NCBI RefSeq assembly: GCF_000333955.1
Contig: NZ_CAPS01000104.1
Span: 1-64,000, forward strand
Origin: Rhodococcus sp. AW25M09
GTDB taxonomy: Bacteria > Actinomycetota > Actinomycetes > Mycobacteriales > Mycobacteriaceae
Direction: 5' to 3'
Length of the DNA stretch: 64,000 nt
Shown here: one piece after another, positions 35,162 through 44,005 of the stretch
How the letters are laid out: each line of letters opens with the position of its first letter
Position numbering within the stretch: the stretch's first letter is position 1
Made by a program: the position numbers and the translations under genes
The notes under the pieces: model-generated
Told to the model about the DNA's origin: nothing
Database searches by the model: none
The model's input: the letters and a program-made list of their open reading frames with translations, nothing else

Positions 35162-36292
35162 ATGATCGATCTGCTGGCGCGTCCTATCGTCGAGCTGCTC
35201 GGAGCCTTCGGCAACGGAGCGATTCCGAGCGGGGGTCCGGCGGATGTGCTGCGCATGTCCTCGGCGGCAATAGAAGCAGCCCAGGGAATCGGCAGGGTCG
35301 CGATCACCGAGCTCGCCGCCAACTGGAACGGTGGTGCCGCGGACGCCGCGCTTAGATATGCCGAGAACGCTCACAGGAGTGCCGTCGCCATCGCGGACCA
35401 CGCCGACGACATCGCTGCCGTCGTCGATCAGGCCTGCCGCGATACCCACCAGGGTTTCCTCGAGCTCCAGGCCATAGTGCAATCGTTCGTGGGCATTGCA
35501 CTGTCCGCCGGACCGATAATCGCGACCCCGATAGGGCAGACCATGCTGATCTCGGCCGCCATCGAGCACCTGGAGAGGGCACTGGCGGTGGTGGCCCGCG
35601 TCCGCGCCGAATTGGCCGTGCACACCGCGAAAGTCGGTGCCCTCGCCGCTCCGCCGACGGTGCCCGCTCCCGTGGGTGCCGGGTCGGCCCCGGCCCCCGG
35701 CTCACCCTCGAATCTCCTGACCTCGCCTGCGACGTCGCAGGTGATCGAGGCAGGCGAGAAGCTGGCGAAGACATTCGCGCAATCGGTATCGTCCCCATCG
35801 CCGGGTGTCGAATCGTCGAGCAACGGTAGCGGTGTAGCGCAGAACTATCTGGGCAACCCGGCCGCAGATTCGTCTCGCTCGACAGACAGCGCAGTCCGAG
35901 GCGTCGAGGTGCGGCTGCCCGACGGCAGTACCGTCACCGCGCCGAACGCCGAGGCCGCCGGTGCTGTCCGCAGCGCGCTGACACAACAGGGCGTGCCGTA
36001 CGCGTGGGGTGGAACCACGCCGGGAAGTGGGCTCGATTGCAGCGGATTGACGCAGTGGGCGTACGAGCAGCAGGGCGTCGAGATCCCCCGCCTGGCACAG
36101 GAACAGGACATCGGCTCGGCCGTGGCACCGGGCGACGTGATGCCCGGTGACCTCGCAGTCTGGGATGGGCATGTGGCCATGGTCATCGGCAACGGTCAGC
36201 TAGTCGAGGCAGGCGACCCCGTACAGGTGGGACCGATCAGAACGACCAACAGCGGTATGGGCTTCAAGGGCTTCTACCGCCCGACCGAATGA
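35162..36292 (+). CDS. WXG100-like/NlpC-P60 fusion peptidoglycan endopeptidase
   Basis: The 376-residue protein has an N-terminal helical hairpin (about 25-150) with a WNGGAADAALRYAENAH block like the W-x-G turn of ESX proteins. A Ser/Pro/Ala-rich linker (about 155-265) follows, then a C40 NlpC/P60 domain (about 270-376). The proposed triad is Cys293 (LDCSGLTQWAY), His337 (WDGHVAMVIG) and Glu349 (GQLVEAGD); the His-Glu spacing of 12 equals that in RipA. It would cut peptide bonds between D-Glu and diaminopimelate in peptidoglycan. There is no Sec signal peptide, so export by a type VII system is the likely route. GATG at 35161 directly follows the EspC-like stop. Confidence 0.8.
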   Translation: MIDLLARPIVELLGAFGNGAIPSGGPADVLRMSSAAIEAAQGIGRVAITELAANWNGGAADAALRYAENAHRSAVAIADHADDIAAVVDQACRDTHQGFLELQAIVQSFVGIALSAGPIIATPIGQTMLISAAIEHLERALAVVARVRAELAVHTAKVGALAAPPTVPAPVGAGSAPAPGSPSNLLTSPATSQVIEAGEKLAKTFAQSVSSPSPGVESSSNGSGVAQNYLGNPAADSSRSTDSAVRGVEVRLPDGSTVTAPNAEAAGAVRSALTQQGVPYAWGGTTPGSGLDCSGLTQWAYEQQGVEIPRLAQEQDIGSAVAPGDVMPGDLAVWDGHVAMVIGNGQLVEAGDPVQVGPIRTTNSGMGFKGFYRPTE

Positions 36293-36324
36293 GAGCCAGA
36301 CCGGATGAAGGGCAGGGCCACACA

Positions 36325-36663
36325 ATGACGGACTCGACCACTACCGTCGTCAGCGCGATATCGGGAACCCGATCGGGATCGGTGACGGTGCGGGCAACCG
36401 AACACGGACTGCCGATCGCAATCGCCATCGACGAGCGCGAACTGCGTTACAGCGGTAGCGCGTTGGCGGCCACGATCCTGCAGCAGTGCACGCGGGCAAG
36501 TGCGGGCGCTCGCGCCCAGCGCCGAACACTTCTCGCCGACGACGGTGTTCCTGCGGAGGTTCTCGATCGACTCGGATTGCCCACACTCGCTCGCGTGGCC
36601 GCAGACGCGAACGACGACCTCGCCGAGGATGTCGCACCCACGAGTTGGTTGAAGCAGGTATGA
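36325..36663 (+). CDS. YbaB/EbfC-like protein, type VII-associated
   Basis: The 112-residue protein has the core of YbaB/EbfC (DNA-binding) proteins: GSVTVRATEHGLPIAIAID, then a helix-rich part SGSALAATILQQCTRASAGA with Arg residues. YbaB-like proteins (such as EspL) are frequent partners of ESX substrates and may act as chaperones or nucleoid proteins; which applies here is unknown. The C-terminal tail is acidic. An ATG at 36325 was chosen over an upstream ATG at 36289 because the latter lies within the NlpC/P60 gene end and adds a non-conserved segment. It overlaps the next gene by ATGA. Confidence 0.55.
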   Translation: MTDSTTTVVSAISGTRSGSVTVRATEHGLPIAIAIDERELRYSGSALAATILQQCTRASAGARAQRRTLLADDGVPAEVLDRLGLPTLARVAADANDDLAEDVAPTSWLKQV

Positions 36664-36974
36664 CCCACGCCCACAGCACCGAACTCGACGTTGTGGTCGA
36701 CACCGCCCAGCGCCGTCTGGACACGCTGCGCGAAACCCACGAGCGACTCGACCGCATCACCGTTCGACTCACCTCACCGGACAACGTGGTGACGGTCGTA
36801 GCCGACGGGTCCGGTGCCATGGTTGCACTCGAGCTCGCCGAGAACCTCGGATCGATACCCGCTCACGAACTCGCGTCCACGATCACCGCCATGGCCGCTG
36901 AAGCCGCAACAGCGGCGCTGGCACAGCGTGACGCCATCCTGCAAAGTCTGCAGGCTTCGTTCACAGACTCCTGA
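36660..36974 (+). CDS. YbaB/EbfC-like protein, second copy
   Basis: The 104-residue protein has an N-terminal coiled helix (VVDTAQRRLDTLRETHERLD), a short beta section (ITVRLTSPDNVVTVVADGSG, GAMVALEL) and a C-terminal amphipathic helix. This is the YbaB/EbfC layout more completely than in the preceding gene. It overlaps that gene by ATGA, so the two are made together and may form a heterodimer. The cluster of EspC-like, peptidase and two YbaB-like genes is a compact plus-strand unit of four genes ending here. The Asp-rich gene starts 15 bases later and may be part of the same message. Confidence 0.6.
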   Translation: MTHAHSTELDVVVDTAQRRLDTLRETHERLDRITVRLTSPDNVVTVVADGSGAMVALELAENLGSIPAHELASTITAMAAEAATAALAQRDAILQSLQASFTDS

Positions 36975-36989
36975 GATAGGCTTCGCGCC

Positions 36990-38261
36990 ATGGCTGGAGA
37001 CATCATCCCGATCGAACTCGGTCTCACCGCCGGTGACTTCTCGACACTGTGGGCACCGGAGTGGCGAGAAGGCGACGACGAATGGGAAGCGTTCCTCGGA
37101 CACGAGGACGACCTGTACGGATTCTCGAACGTCGCAGAGCTTGCGGCATTCGTGCGCTCCGACGACGACAACGATCTCGTCGACCACCCGTCGTGGCCGG
37201 TGGTCGCCGCTCTCGCGGCGCACGAACTCGAACCCGACGATCTCCATCGCTTCGATCTGGTGGCGGTACCGGAGTTGGTGGCCTCGGACCCCGAAGCCGA
37301 TGTCCTCGCCGAGCTACAGGCCACCTTCGACATCGTTTCCTCCATTGGTGACGTGTGCGAGTTACGACCCGTCACAAGCTTTTTCAGCAGTAGCCCCTTC
37401 GTGGGCGCGGTCGGCGGAGGCGTCGAGAACTTCCTCGGCCGCGAGGGCGCCGAGTTGTGGGACCGCATCGGAAAAGCGGTAGCCAAGCACTGGGACGACG
37501 TGCTCGACGCCGTCGACTCCATCGTCACCTCCCCCGACGTCGACAGCGCTGCAGTTGCCGTCGCCGAAGCCGAGATCACCGCGGCGGAAGAGAACGCCGT
37601 CGACGCCGACGACGCGACGGACGACTCCGATTCCGACGAAGACGACGACAACGACGACGACGACGACGACGACAATGTCGACCGTGATCCGATCGCCGCG
37701 GCAGCCGCCGAGGAGACGTTCTGGACCACGGTCGGTATCGACCCGATTCGTATCATCACCTCGGACGACACTGTGTACACACTGCGCTGCTACCTCGGCG
37801 ACAAGCCGGTGTTCCTCGGCCGCGGCGGGGCGATCAGCGTATTCGGTTCCGAGCGTTCGCTCGCCCGGTATCTGGCCGACGATCACGACCACGATCTGGC
37901 TCAGGTCAGCACGTACTCCGACATTCAGACCGCGGCCATCGATGGCTCGCTCGACATCCAGATCACCGACGACAACGTGTACGTGCTGCCCGGCCTGGCC
38001 GACGATCTCGCCGAGGGACCCACCGAAGTCGACGTCGACCAGCTGGATCTGGCCGTCGAGTTGTTCACCGACGCAGCCGATTTCGCCGGCGACAATTCCG
38101 TCGAGGAGGCGCTTGCCACGTCGACGCCGTTGGGTTGGTACGTCTCCTACACCCTCGAACCGAGCCCGGATCGGCTGGCTCCGAGCGCGCCGTTCGCCGT
38201 CGAGGCCGAGGCATGGCGCGCCCTCGAGCGCGAGTTCGAGACCCGTCTGCGCAAGCAGTAG
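36990..38261 (+). CDS. Acidic Rv3311-like protein with Asp tract
   Basis: The 423-residue protein is very acidic. Residues about 1-190 and 240-423 form two domains with Trp/Phe-containing blocks (STLWAPEWREGDDEWEAFLG; TSFFSSSPFVGAVGGGVENF; GWYVSYTLEPSPDRL). They are joined by a linker of Ala, Glu and Asp that contains a nearly pure Asp tract (residues 216-229), coded by (GAC)7 at 37653-37673. Related mycobacterial proteins (Rv3311 position) are sometimes called 'primosomal protein' with no evidence. No enzyme motif or membrane segment is seen. It follows the YbaB-like gene by 15 bases. Confidence 0.75.
   Translation: MAGDIIPIELGLTAGDFSTLWAPEWREGDDEWEAFLGHEDDLYGFSNVAELAAFVRSDDDNDLVDHPSWPVVAALAAHELEPDDLHRFDLVAVPELVASDPEADVLAELQATFDIVSSIGDVCELRPVTSFFSSSPFVGAVGGGVENFLGREGAELWDRIGKAVAKHWDDVLDAVDSIVTSPDVDSAAVAVAEAEITAAEENAVDADDATDDSDSDEDDDNDDDDDDDNVDRDPIAAAAAEETFWTTVGIDPIRIITSDDTVYTLRCYLGDKPVFLGRGGAISVFGSERSLARYLADDHDHDLAQVSTYSDIQTAAIDGSLDIQITDDNVYVLPGLADDLAEGPTEVDVDQLDLAVELFTDAADFAGDNSVEEALATSTPLGWYVSYTLEPSPDRLAPSAPFAVEAEAWRALEREFETRLRKQ
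37653..37673 (+). repeat. (GAC)7 trinucleotide tract
   Basis: Seven perfect GAC codons encode Asp-7 inside a wider Asp/Glu/Asn run (residues 216-229) of the acidic Rv3311-like protein. Such a tract can gain or lose whole codons by slippage while keeping the reading frame. Confidence 0.85.
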
Positions 38262-38281
38262 TACCGGACCCGTCGTCGAGG

Positions 38282-39406
38282 TCAGCCGATCAGGACCGCG
38301 TAACCGGGCTTGATGATGTCGTCGATCAGCGCCAGTCGCTCGTCGAACGGCAGAAAGGCGGACTTCATCGCGTTGATGGTGAACCGCTCGAGATCACTCC
38401 ACCCGTAGCCGAAAGTCTCGACCAGCTTGACCATCTCGCGACTCATCGAGGTGTCGCTCATCAACCGGTTGTCGGTGTTGACCGTCACCCGGAATCTTAG
38501 TCGCGCAAGCAGATCGAACGGGTGCGTCGCCAAGGACTCGACCGCACCGGTCTGCACGTTGGAGCTCGGGCAGAGCTCGAGCGGCATTCTGGTGTCCCGT
38601 ACGTAGGCGGCCAGCAGGCCGAGTTCGGGGTTGCCGTGGGCGTCGCGGGTGATGTCGTCGGTGATCCGAACTCCGTGACCGAGCCTGTCGGTACCGCAGA
38701 ACGCCACTGCTTCTTGGATCGACGGCAGACCGAACGCCTCCCCCGCGTGAATGGTGAAGTGCGCGTTGCTCGCCCGCATGTACTCGAAGGCATCGAGGTG
38801 CCGACTGGGAGGAAAGCCCGCTTCGGCACCGGCAATGTCGAAGCCGACCACACCGCGATCGCGGAACCGAACCGTCAACTCGGCGATCTCCCGCGACCGA
38901 GCCGCATGTCGCATCGCGGTGAGCAGGGTGCCGATCGTGATGTTCTTACCCCGCACTTTGGCCGCGGAGATCCCCGCTTCGAACCCTGCGAGGGTGTGAG
39001 TGACGACCTCGTCGAGGGTCAGGCCGCGTTCGAGGTGTTGTTCCGGCGCGAAGCGCACTTCGGCGTACACGACGCCGTCGTCGGCGAGATCCTCGGCGCA
39101 TTCACGCGCCACCCGGAACAGGCCTTCCGGCGTCTGCATCACGGCCACCGTGTGCGCGAACGTCTCGAGATAGCGCACCAGCGAACCACTGTCCGCGGAG
39201 TCACGGAACCACTCGCCCAGTGCGACACCGTCGGTCGCGGGTAGCTCGTCGTAGCCGCACTCGTCGGCCAACTCCAGCACGGTCTGGGGGCGGAGTCCGC
39301 CGTCGAGATGGTCGTGCAGCAACGCCTTCGGAGCCGACCTGATCGATGCGAGATCGAGTGGCGCACTGCCACCGGTGGAAGTTTGTGTGTTCTCCATCGT
39401 GCTCAT
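38282..39406 (-). CDS. add: Adenosine deaminase
   Basis: The 374-residue protein has all adenosine deaminase motifs: [12 protein letters not shown] (first two zinc histidines), [10 protein letters not shown] (third histidine with catalytic Glu), [12 protein letters not shown] and [11 protein letters not shown] (Asp near the zinc). It converts adenosine and deoxyadenosine to inosine forms, which purine nucleoside phosphorylase then cleaves. Length is normal for the mycobacterial Add type. Two start codons are close (39406 and 39397); the first is annotated. The APC-permease operon starts on the opposite strand after 245 bases that appear to hold only promoters. Confidence 0.95.
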   Translation of the reverse strand: MSTMENTQTSTGGSAPLDLASIRSAPKALLHDHLDGGLRPQTVLELADECGYDELPATDGVALGEWFRDSADSGSLVRYLETFAHTVAVMQTPEGLFRVARECAEDLADDGVVYAEVRFAPEQHLERGLTLDEVVTHTLAGFEAGISAAKVRGKNITIGTLLTAMRHAARSREIAELTVRFRDRGVVGFDIAGAEAGFPPSRHLDAFEYMRASNAHFTIHAGEAFGLPSIQEAVAFCGTDRLGHGVRITDDITRDAHGNPELGLLAAYVRDTRMPLELCPSSNVQTGAVESLATHPFDLLARLRFRVTVNTDNRLMSDTSMSREMVKLVETFGYGWSDLERFTINAMKSAFLPFDERLALIDDIIKPGYAVLIG

Positions 39407-39651
39407 GTGTCGACGGTAGCGCGCAGCACCTCCGCACGCGCGCCCGCGGGAGCCTCACGGCGAGTCCACCAATTCCCACGAACTCCGCCTATTTTACGAC
39501 CCATTTCGTTGCATTGTTACTCCGATGAAAACAAATCCGTCGATACACAGCGCACAAGCGACGGAAATCGTAGTGTTCATCCAACACACGCCGCCGATTC
39601 TGTCGGGTCTCCCTCCGACGTCCTCGGTCGACACGAACCTCGGAGAGATCA

Positions 39652-41154
39652 ATGTCCATTGCGGAACCGCCGAACACCATTCCAGGTAAGGGACTCAACA
39701 CTGGCGCTCTCGGTTTGGTCGGCAACATCGTCATCGGGCTCTCGGCGGTGGCCCCCGCATACAGCCTGGCCGCCACCCTCGGCTACGTCGTCCTCGCCGT
39801 AGGCGACAAAGCACCTTCGATGTTCCTCATCGCTTTCGTTCCGATGCTGCTCACAGCCTTCGCCTACCGCGAACTCGGCCGCGATACTCCGGACTGTGGA
39901 ACGTCCTTCACCTGGGGCACCAAAGCGTTCGGGCCGTGGGTCGGCTGGATGGCGGGATGGGGGCTGGCAGTGTCGGCGATCATCGTGCTGGCCAACGTCG
40001 CCGAGATCGCCGCCATCTACTTGTTCGAGTTCCTGGGACTGTCGGGGCTGGCGGAGTCGACCGCAGCCAAGGTCGCACTCGGTTCGTTCTTCATCGTCTC
40101 GATGACCTACGTCAGCTTTCGCGGCATCCTGATCAGCGAACGCATGCAGAACGTGTTGCTGGTGGTGCAGTTCGGCGTTCTCATCGGAGTATCGGTGACA
40201 GCTCTGGTCAAGGTGGGGACGGGTACCGCCGGACCCCAGGCCATCACGCCTCAGTGGAGCTGGTTGGTTCCCACCGGGGTGACGATGTCCGACGCGGCCC
40301 AGGCCATCATCCTGTGCATCTTCATCTATTGGGGGTGGGACGCCTGTCTGGCGGTCGGCGAGGAAACCAAGGACTCGGAGAAGACGCCGGGACGTGCCGC
40401 AGTGATCACCACGCTGATTCTCGTCGCGACCTATGTACTCGTCGGATACGCCGTGCAGTCGTTCGCAGGGTTCGGCGATACCGGAATCGGACTGAACAAC
40501 CCCGACAACGTCGACGACGTGCTCACCATCCTGGGCGATCCGGTCGCCGGCTCCCTCGTCGCGTCACTGCTACTGCTGACGGTCTCCATCTCGGCCCTGT
40601 CCTCGACGCAGACGACCATCCTGCCCACGGCTCGCGGAACACTGTCGATGGCCGTGTACGAGGCCATACCCAAGCGTTTCGCCAGCGTGCACCCCAAGTA
40701 CATGACGCCCGGCTTCGGCACGCTCGTGATGGGCGCTGCAGCCCTGGTGTTCTATTTGGTGCTGACCTTCGTCAGCGCCAATGCGCTGCAGGATTCGGTG
40801 GCATCACTGGGGTTGGCAGTGGCGTTCTACTACGGGATCACCGCGTACGCGTGCACGTGGTACTTCCGCCGCACGTTGTTCTCCTCTGTCCGAAACCTGT
40901 TCATGCGCGGCATCTTTCCGCTCCTCGGCGGATTGTCGATGACGTGGGCGTTCGTGCAGAGCGCTATCGACATGCTCGATCCCGACTACGGTTACACCGT
41001 CTACGGCCCGATCGGCGGAGTCTTCGTCCTCGGAGTCGGCATGCTGGTTCTCGGAATTCCGCTCATGCTGCTGTGCTTCGTGGGCAACAAGGACTTCTTC
41101 CAGGGCAAGACCCTCACTGCGTCCACCGAAGTCAAGGTTCCCGACACTTACTAG
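39652..41154 (+). CDS. APC family amino acid/polyamine permease
   Basis: The 500-residue protein has 12 or more membrane segments. The APC start GALGLVGNIVIGLSAVAPAY is near residues 18-37, with GWMAGWGLAVSAIIVLANVA and the helix-8 region GEETKDSEKTPGRAAVIT. It moves amino acids, GABA or polyamines by proton or exchange coupling. Its downstream genes (Usp, Lrp regulator, class III aminotransferase) suggest an amine or beta/gamma-amino acid as the substrate; this is inference. The ATG is preceded by GGAGAGATCA at normal distance. Universal stress protein follows after 21 bases. Confidence 0.85.
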   Translation: MSIAEPPNTIPGKGLNTGALGLVGNIVIGLSAVAPAYSLAATLGYVVLAVGDKAPSMFLIAFVPMLLTAFAYRELGRDTPDCGTSFTWGTKAFGPWVGWMAGWGLAVSAIIVLANVAEIAAIYLFEFLGLSGLAESTAAKVALGSFFIVSMTYVSFRGILISERMQNVLLVVQFGVLIGVSVTALVKVGTGTAGPQAITPQWSWLVPTGVTMSDAAQAIILCIFIYWGWDACLAVGEETKDSEKTPGRAAVITTLILVATYVLVGYAVQSFAGFGDTGIGLNNPDNVDDVLTILGDPVAGSLVASLLLLTVSISALSSTQTTILPTARGTLSMAVYEAIPKRFASVHPKYMTPGFGTLVMGAAALVFYLVLTFVSANALQDSVASLGLAVAFYYGITAYACTWYFRRTLFSSVRNLFMRGIFPLLGGLSMTWAFVQSAIDMLDPDYGYTVYGPIGGVFVLGVGMLVLGIPLMLLCFVGNKDFFQGKTLTASTEVKVPDTY

Positions 41155-41175
41155 AAGAGAAGGACCGAAAAGCTC

Positions 41176-42030
41176 ATGAAGATCACCGTCGGCTACCTCG
41201 CCACTCCCAGCGGCGACGACGGCGTAGCCCTGGCCACCGCCGTTGCCCGCGCCCTCGACGCGTCCATCGACATCGTCCTGGTCATGGCCGTCGACGAACC
41301 GGTCATGGAAGGCAGTGGACCATACCGAAAAGTTCTCGAGACCAAGGCCGAGGCCTGGGTGAAAGACGCGGCCGCCCAGGTCCCGTCGGGCATCGAGGTG
41401 AGAACGCACGTGCTCTCTCACGAGTCCTTTGCCCGCGCACTGATCGACTTCGCGGTACAGACCGATGCCGACATGATCGTCGTGGGCGGTGCAGGCGACG
41501 GGCTGTTGAATCGGCATTCGATCGGATCGGTTGCCGGTCAGCTTCTTCATGCCTCGGAAGTTCCACTGGCGCTCGCACCTCGGGGCTATCGACTCTCGAA
41601 CGCACCGATCACCGACCTGACCGTGGCAGTCCCCACTCGGGCCTCCGCGCCGAATCCGCTGCCGTTCGCGATCACCCTTGCCAGCGCAGCACACGTTCCG
41701 GTCCGGTTGGTATCGCTGGTCTCTCTCGAACCGACCGGGGCCCCGGCCGACGAGAACTCACTGGATACACGTCGACGACAGGTCACTGCCGCGCAGGACA
41801 ATCTCGAACTCGCAGTACGCACCCTCCCCGACATCGAAGGTCTGCAGTCCGTCGTCGCCGATGGATCGACGCTGGACGAGGCCATGGGCAACCTCGACTG
41901 GAAGCCGGGCGATGTGCTGTTCCTCGGCTCCAGTCGACTGGCAACTCCCAAGCGGGTGTTCCTCGGATCGAGTGCGGCCAAGATACTGCGAGCAGCCCCG
42001 GTGCCGGTGGTCATCGTTCCGCACGACTAG
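41176..42030 (+). CDS. Universal stress protein, tandem UspA domains
   Basis: The 284-residue protein has two Usp domains (about 1-140 and 150-284). The first shows VGYLATPSGDDGVALATAVA and MIVVGGAGDGLLNRHSIGSVA. The second ends in DVLFLGSSRLATPKRVFLGSSAAKILRAAPVPVVIVP, which contains the ATP-binding G-x2-G-x9-G-(S/T) pattern, less regular than in the first. Usp proteins bind ATP or cAMP and modulate survival or transport. Placement right after the permease (21 bases) is common for Usp proteins that accompany transporters and suggests a regulatory role on it. Confidence 0.85.
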   Translation: MKITVGYLATPSGDDGVALATAVARALDASIDIVLVMAVDEPVMEGSGPYRKVLETKAEAWVKDAAAQVPSGIEVRTHVLSHESFARALIDFAVQTDADMIVVGGAGDGLLNRHSIGSVAGQLLHASEVPLALAPRGYRLSNAPITDLTVAVPTRASAPNPLPFAITLASAAHVPVRLVSLVSLEPTGAPADENSLDTRRRQVTAAQDNLELAVRTLPDIEGLQSVVADGSTLDEAMGNLDWKPGDVLFLGSSRLATPKRVFLGSSAAKILRAAPVPVVIVPHD

Positions 42031-42049
42031 AGCGGGTCCGTCGCTCTCT

Positions 42050-42119
42050 ACTGATTCTGACTATTTTTGAACCTTTGACAACTGATTCTGTCGCAAAATT
42101 CGACTTTCGATACGAATTT
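42050..42119. promoter_or_regulatory. Candidate Lrp-type operator: direct and inverted repeats
   Basis: ACTGATTCTG occurs twice (42050-42059 and 42081-42090), 31 bases apart, about three helical turns. Just downstream AAATTCG (42096-42102) and CGAATTT (42113-42119) form an inverted repeat. TTGACA at 42075-42080 could be a -35, but no good -10 follows at 17 bases. The elements lie 50-120 bases before the Lrp/AsnC gene. Confidence 0.5.
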
Positions 42120-42168
42120 CATTGGAAGCGGGTTGCGTTCACAACCACGGCAGTGACAGGATCGAGGC

Positions 42169-42633
42169 ATGCCCGAGCAGCCGCCCATTGCACTCGACGA
42201 TGTCTCCAAAGCGATCATCGAACAGCTCCAGGAGGACGGGCGACGCTCGTACTCCGCCATCGCCAAAGCCGTCGGTCTCTCGGAAGCCGCTGTGCGTCAA
42301 CGAGTTCAACGTCTGACGGACTCCGGCGTCATGCAGATCGTCGCCGTGACCGATCCGGTACAGGTCGGATTCGAGCGGCAGGCCATGATCGGCATCAAGT
42401 GCACCGGAGACAGTTACGCCCTGTCGGAGGAGTTGTCGGCGATCGACGCCATCGACTACGTCGTCCTGACGGCGGGCTCGTTCGACATCGTCGTGGAAGT
42501 GGTCTGCGAGGACGACGAACAACTGCTGCAGATCCTGAACAAGCAGATCCGCAGCCTGGACGGTGTTACCAGCACCGAAACGCTGGTCTATCTCAAACTC
42601 GTCAAGCAGCAATACAATTGGGGAACACGATGA
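42169..42633 (+). CDS. Lrp/AsnC family transcriptional regulator
   Basis: The 154-residue protein has an N-terminal winged helix-turn-helix (ALDDVSKAIIEQLQEDGRRS, then LSEAAVRQRVQRL, about residues 8-60) and a RAM domain (IGIKCTGDSYALSEELSA..., about 75-145). It is closest in style to regulators that sit beside omega-amino acid/polyamine aminotransferases. It overlaps the aminotransferase by 4 bases (ATGA), so regulator and enzyme are made together, the arrangement expected when the enzyme's substrate is the effector. The repeats upstream (42050-42119) are likely binding sites. Confidence 0.9.
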   Translation: MPEQPPIALDDVSKAIIEQLQEDGRRSYSAIAKAVGLSEAAVRQRVQRLTDSGVMQIVAVTDPVQVGFERQAMIGIKCTGDSYALSEELSAIDAIDYVVLTAGSFDIVVEVVCEDDEQLLQILNKQIRSLDGVTSTETLVYLKLVKQQYNWGTR

Positions 42634-43997
42634 CACGAACGACCGCCGAGCTCGATGCCTCCGCAGCCAAGCATCTGTGGGGTCACTTCACCCGTCACGG
42701 CGCAGGGGTCACTCCCCCGATCATCACCCGCGGCGAGGGTTCGACAATCTGGGACTCGAACGGCAAGAGCTACATCGACGGCCTCTCGGGACTGTTCGTC
42801 GTGCAGGTCGGTCACGGCCGCGAAGAGCTGGCCGAGGCCGCAGCCAAACAGGCGAAGGAATTGGCGTTCTTCCCGCTCTGGTCCTACGCCACCGAACCGG
42901 CCATCGAACTCGCCGAACGCCTCGCCGGGTACGCCCCAGGAGATCTCAACCGCGTCTTCTTCACCACAGGTGGCGGAGAAGCCGTCGAAAGCGCATGGAA
43001 GCTGGCCAAGCAGTACTTCAAGAAGGTCGGCAAACCCGGCAAACACAAAGTGATCTCTCGGGCCATCGCCTACCACGGCACCCCGCAGGGCGCCCTCGCG
43101 ATCACCGGGATCCCTGCTCTCAAAGAGCCGTTCGAGCCGCTGACACCGGGAGCCTTCCGGGTGCCGAACACCAACAGCTACCGTGCGCCTGCGCCCCTCG
43201 ACACCGATCCGAAAGCCTTCGGAATCTGGGCTGCCGATCGCATCGCCGAGGCCATCGAATTCGAAGGACCGGATTCGGTTGCCGCAGTGTTCCTCGAACC
43301 GGTCCAGAACGCAGGCGGGTGCTTCCCACCCCCGCCAGGGTACTTCGAACGGGTCCGCGAAATCTGCGACCGCTACGACGTACTGCTCGTCTCCGACGAG
43401 GTCATCTGTGCCTTCGGGCGCATCGGATCGATGTTCGCCTGCAACGATTTCGGATACGTGCCCGACATCATCACCTGCGCCAAGGGATTGACCTCGGGCT
43501 ACTCGCCCATCGGCGCAATGATCGCCTCCGACAGGCTCTTCGAGCCGTTCGACGACGGAACCTCGAGCTTTGCACACGGATACACCTTCGGTGGCCATCC
43601 CGTTTCCGCCGCCGTCGCCATGACGAACCTCGACATCTTCGAGCGCGAAGGAATCAACGCCCATGTGGCAGACAACGCACCGGCATTCCGCGCCACCCTC
43701 GAGAAGCTGCACGACCTGCCGATCGTCGGCGACGTACGCGGCGAGGGATTCTTCTACGGCATCGAACTGGTGAAGGACAAGACCACCAAGGAGACGTTCA
43801 GCGACGCCGAAGCAGAACGCATCCTCCGTGGCTTCCTGTCCACCGCACTGTTCGACGCAGGCCTGTACTGCCGCGCCGACGACCGCGGAGACCCGGTGAT
43901 CCAGTTGGCACCGCCGCTGATCTGCGGGCAGCGGGAGTTCGACGAGATGGAACAGATCCTGCGCAGTGTGCTGACCGAGGCCGGCAACCTGATCTGA
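42630..43997 (+). CDS. Class III aminotransferase (putrescine/omega-amino acid type)
   Basis: The 455-residue protein has the class III fold. The entry is TIWDSNGKSYIDGLSGLFVV, the cofactor loop FFTTGGGEAVESAWKLAKQY, then LLVSDEVICAFGRIGSMFAC and the PLP Lys285 in CAKGLTSGYSPIG. Family members move amino groups from putrescine, cadaverine, GABA or beta-alanine to pyruvate or 2-oxoglutarate. The mycobacterial homologue is Rv3329. With the APC permease and its Lrp regulator it makes an amine-degradation unit, although the matching aldehyde dehydrogenase is not in the window. The sequence between this stop and the convergent deoA stop is only 8 bases. Confidence 0.88.
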   Translation: MTRTTAELDASAAKHLWGHFTRHGAGVTPPIITRGEGSTIWDSNGKSYIDGLSGLFVVQVGHGREELAEAAAKQAKELAFFPLWSYATEPAIELAERLAGYAPGDLNRVFFTTGGGEAVESAWKLAKQYFKKVGKPGKHKVISRAIAYHGTPQGALAITGIPALKEPFEPLTPGAFRVPNTNSYRAPAPLDTDPKAFGIWAADRIAEAIEFEGPDSVAAVFLEPVQNAGGCFPPPPGYFERVREICDRYDVLLVSDEVICAFGRIGSMFACNDFGYVPDIITCAKGLTSGYSPIGAMIASDRLFEPFDDGTSSFAHGYTFGGHPVSAAVAMTNLDIFEREGINAHVADNAPAFRATLEKLHDLPIVGDVRGEGFFYGIELVKDKTTKETFSDAEAERILRGFLSTALFDAGLYCRADDRGDPVIQLAPPLICGQREFDEMEQILRSVLTEAGNLI

Positions 43998-44005
43998 GCG
44001 AGCCG

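Noticed and set aside
42075-42103. Sigma-70 type promoter from TTGACA at 42075
   Set aside because: No acceptable -10 hexamer at 16-18 bases; kept only as part of the repeat region.
39936-42629. Very long plus-strand frame leading into the aminotransferase
   Set aside because: Only the part from 42630 shows aminotransferase motifs; the rest is off-frame over the permease, Usp and Lrp genes.
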